Assembly: GCA_036897095.1 (NCBI GenBank)
Contig: JAYMSP010002913.1
Span: 1 to 21,949, forward strand
Direction of reading: 5' to 3'
DNA length: 21,949 nt
Source: Plantago elongata
Taxonomy: Eukaryota > Streptophyta > Magnoliopsida > Lamiales > Plantaginaceae
Part shown: positions 20,853 through 21,949 of the stretch, piece by piece
Layout: each line of letters opens with the position of its first letter
Numbering within the stretch: the first letter of the stretch is position 1
Translations under genes and position numbers: made by a program
Notes under the pieces: model-generated
Told to the model about the DNA's origin: nothing
What the model saw: the letters and a program-made list of their open reading frames with translations, nothing else
Database searches by the model: none

Positions 20853-21235
20853 GGAGCCGATTGGTAGGGAATCGGTCATTAAGAAATGACGGTTTCATTA
20901 GTCCACTTTTGTTCGGGATTGAGTAATCTTATCAGTTTTGGCATTTCATAATTTTGTGTTTAGTATATTGTTTTTAGTGGTGGACTAATTAATTCAGCAT
21001 TGATTGTGACTTAAGAACATGGACAAGTTAAGACCATCCAAATATTGATCTTAGCTAAGCTCACATTTTGTGGCTTAATTTCACATGGCAAAATGTGCTC
21101 CAAGTATTCTTCTTGTCCCATGTTTAATCCACTGGACAACGTTAACGAATCCGACACGTTAAGACGCCACCAAACATGTCATTGTGAAGTCTGAAAACAC
21201 CTAAAATCCGACTTAAATGGCTACCAAACAACTCT
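20853..21235. mobile_element. Possible PIF/Harbinger-like MITE
   Basis: The left end GGAGCCGATTGGTAGGG and the right end GGCTACCAAACAACTCT form an imperfect 17-bp inverted repeat (about 11 matches). Both sides are flanked by TTA (20850-20852 and 21236-21238), the usual Tourist-type target duplication. The 383-bp interior is non-coding and AT-rich. The short match makes this tentative. Confidence 0.35.
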
Positions 21236-21238
21236 TTA

Positions 21239-21949
21239 AAGAAAAGTAAAAAAACAGTCCATGCTAGAATTACAAATAAATCATGATCGCTAAAACCATT
21301 ACAAATAAGTTCATTCTATATCTTTTTGTGCCCTAATTCCTTCCTTGTTTTTCCATTGTACCATCATTTCTTCTTACAGATTCAACACGATTTTTTCTCT
21401 AGCACCAGTACACTACGCTTGTTTCTCTCTAATTTTTATTTTTATGTCGATTTCTACTCTTCTTTTTATTTTTCTGTCGATTTCTAATCGCTTCTTCCTC
21501 CAACAAGCTTTCTTCCTCATCTCTCTTTGATATTTTCACCATTTTCTTCTCGTTTTCGACATGAATTTAAAAAAAACTTGTCTTGATTCGATTTTTCGAT
21601 GTGGAAGAAGAGGAATGACATGGGCAACGCGACGTTACTCGAGATTAGAGCTTTTTTAATGGATTTTATATAGATAATTACTGTAGAATATAAGTTGCAG
21701 GTAAATTTTGGTTAGTTTCATGCCCATCTTTGTTGCTTTTATGTTTGCTAGTTTCAAAAGGTTATTTTATTATACGAAAAGTTAATTTCACAAATATTCA
21801 AATATGTTTGTATTAGTTTCAGGAATATTAACTTCATTTCACATGATATCAATTAAACTAATATTTATTGTGTTTTTTTTTATTATTATTGAACATGAAA
21901 TATAGCATTACAATTACAATTGTTGAACAAGACGAATTTATCAATCGAT
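21239..21949. other. AT-rich, pyrimidine-rich spacer at window end
   Basis: From about 21310 to 21550 the plus strand is strongly T/C-rich and could be the leader or promoter of a gene beyond the window. Nothing in it is convincingly coding. It contains an imperfect 30-bp tandem repeat at 21433-21492. Confidence 0.4.
21433..21492. repeat. Imperfect 30-bp tandem repeat, two copies
   Basis: Units 21433-21462 and 21463-21492 share TTTTTATTTTT then TGTCGATTTCTA at the same positions, differing at about five bases. Confidence 0.75.

Noticed and set aside
21345-21530. Plus-strand 61-codon hydrophobic frame
   Set aside because: Phe/Ser/Ile-rich reading arises from the T/C-rich DNA and a tandem repeat; no gene signal.

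Overview
This is nuclear DNA of a flowering plant, very probably a eudicot. The genes carry spliceosomal introns with GT/AG borders and the non-coding DNA is AT-rich. The gene set is also plant-typical: a glutamate receptor-like channel, cytochrome c oxidase subunit 5C with a leader intron, and a plant 20S proteasome alpha subunit. Remains of CACTA, TRIM-like, LINE-like and possibly Harbinger-like elements are present. I cannot name the species. There are no operons, CRISPR arrays, rRNA genes or convincing tRNA genes.

Layout. Bases 1-927 are the 3' end of a CACTA (En/Spm) transposon. It includes a decayed transposon reading frame with one intron and one frameshift, a subterminal repeat array and a terminus ending TTTTTTGTAGTG. 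Bases 928-1938 are the promoter and leader of the first gene. Bases 1939-5127 (+) encode a 698-residue protein with a degenerate protein-kinase-like C-terminal region, in two coding exons of which the first is only 7 nt. Convergent to it, 10178-6144 (-) is a complete nine-exon gene for 20S proteasome subunit alpha-7 (PAG1 type, 249 aa). A miniature LTR element sits in its last intron. Next on the minus strand is COX5C (11299-11105, 64 aa), with a 2.3-kb intron in its 5' leader and a leader exon near 13625-13780. A short LINE-like RNase H remnant lies at 14013-14177. A complete four-exon glutamate receptor-like channel gene follows (18178-15030, minus, 938 aa). The last 3.7 kb are gene-poor: an F-box-protein C-terminal remnant (minus, about 19300-19865), a small charged-helix reading frame (20305-20637, plus), transposon-like inverted termini and AT-rich DNA.

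The four confident genes are not functionally linked. Two are housekeeping genes (proteasome core, respiratory complex IV), one is a plasma-membrane or endomembrane ion channel, and one is an uncharacterised pseudokinase-like protein. I reconstructed exon borders by reading splice sites and matching the remembered organisation of the protein families. The exon sums close exactly (750, 195, 2817 and 2097 nt including stops). I see no evidence of a new multi-gene system. The points most worth checking are the degenerate kinase motif, the miniature LTR element, the long COX5C leader intron with an internal diverged duplication, and the F-box remnant.
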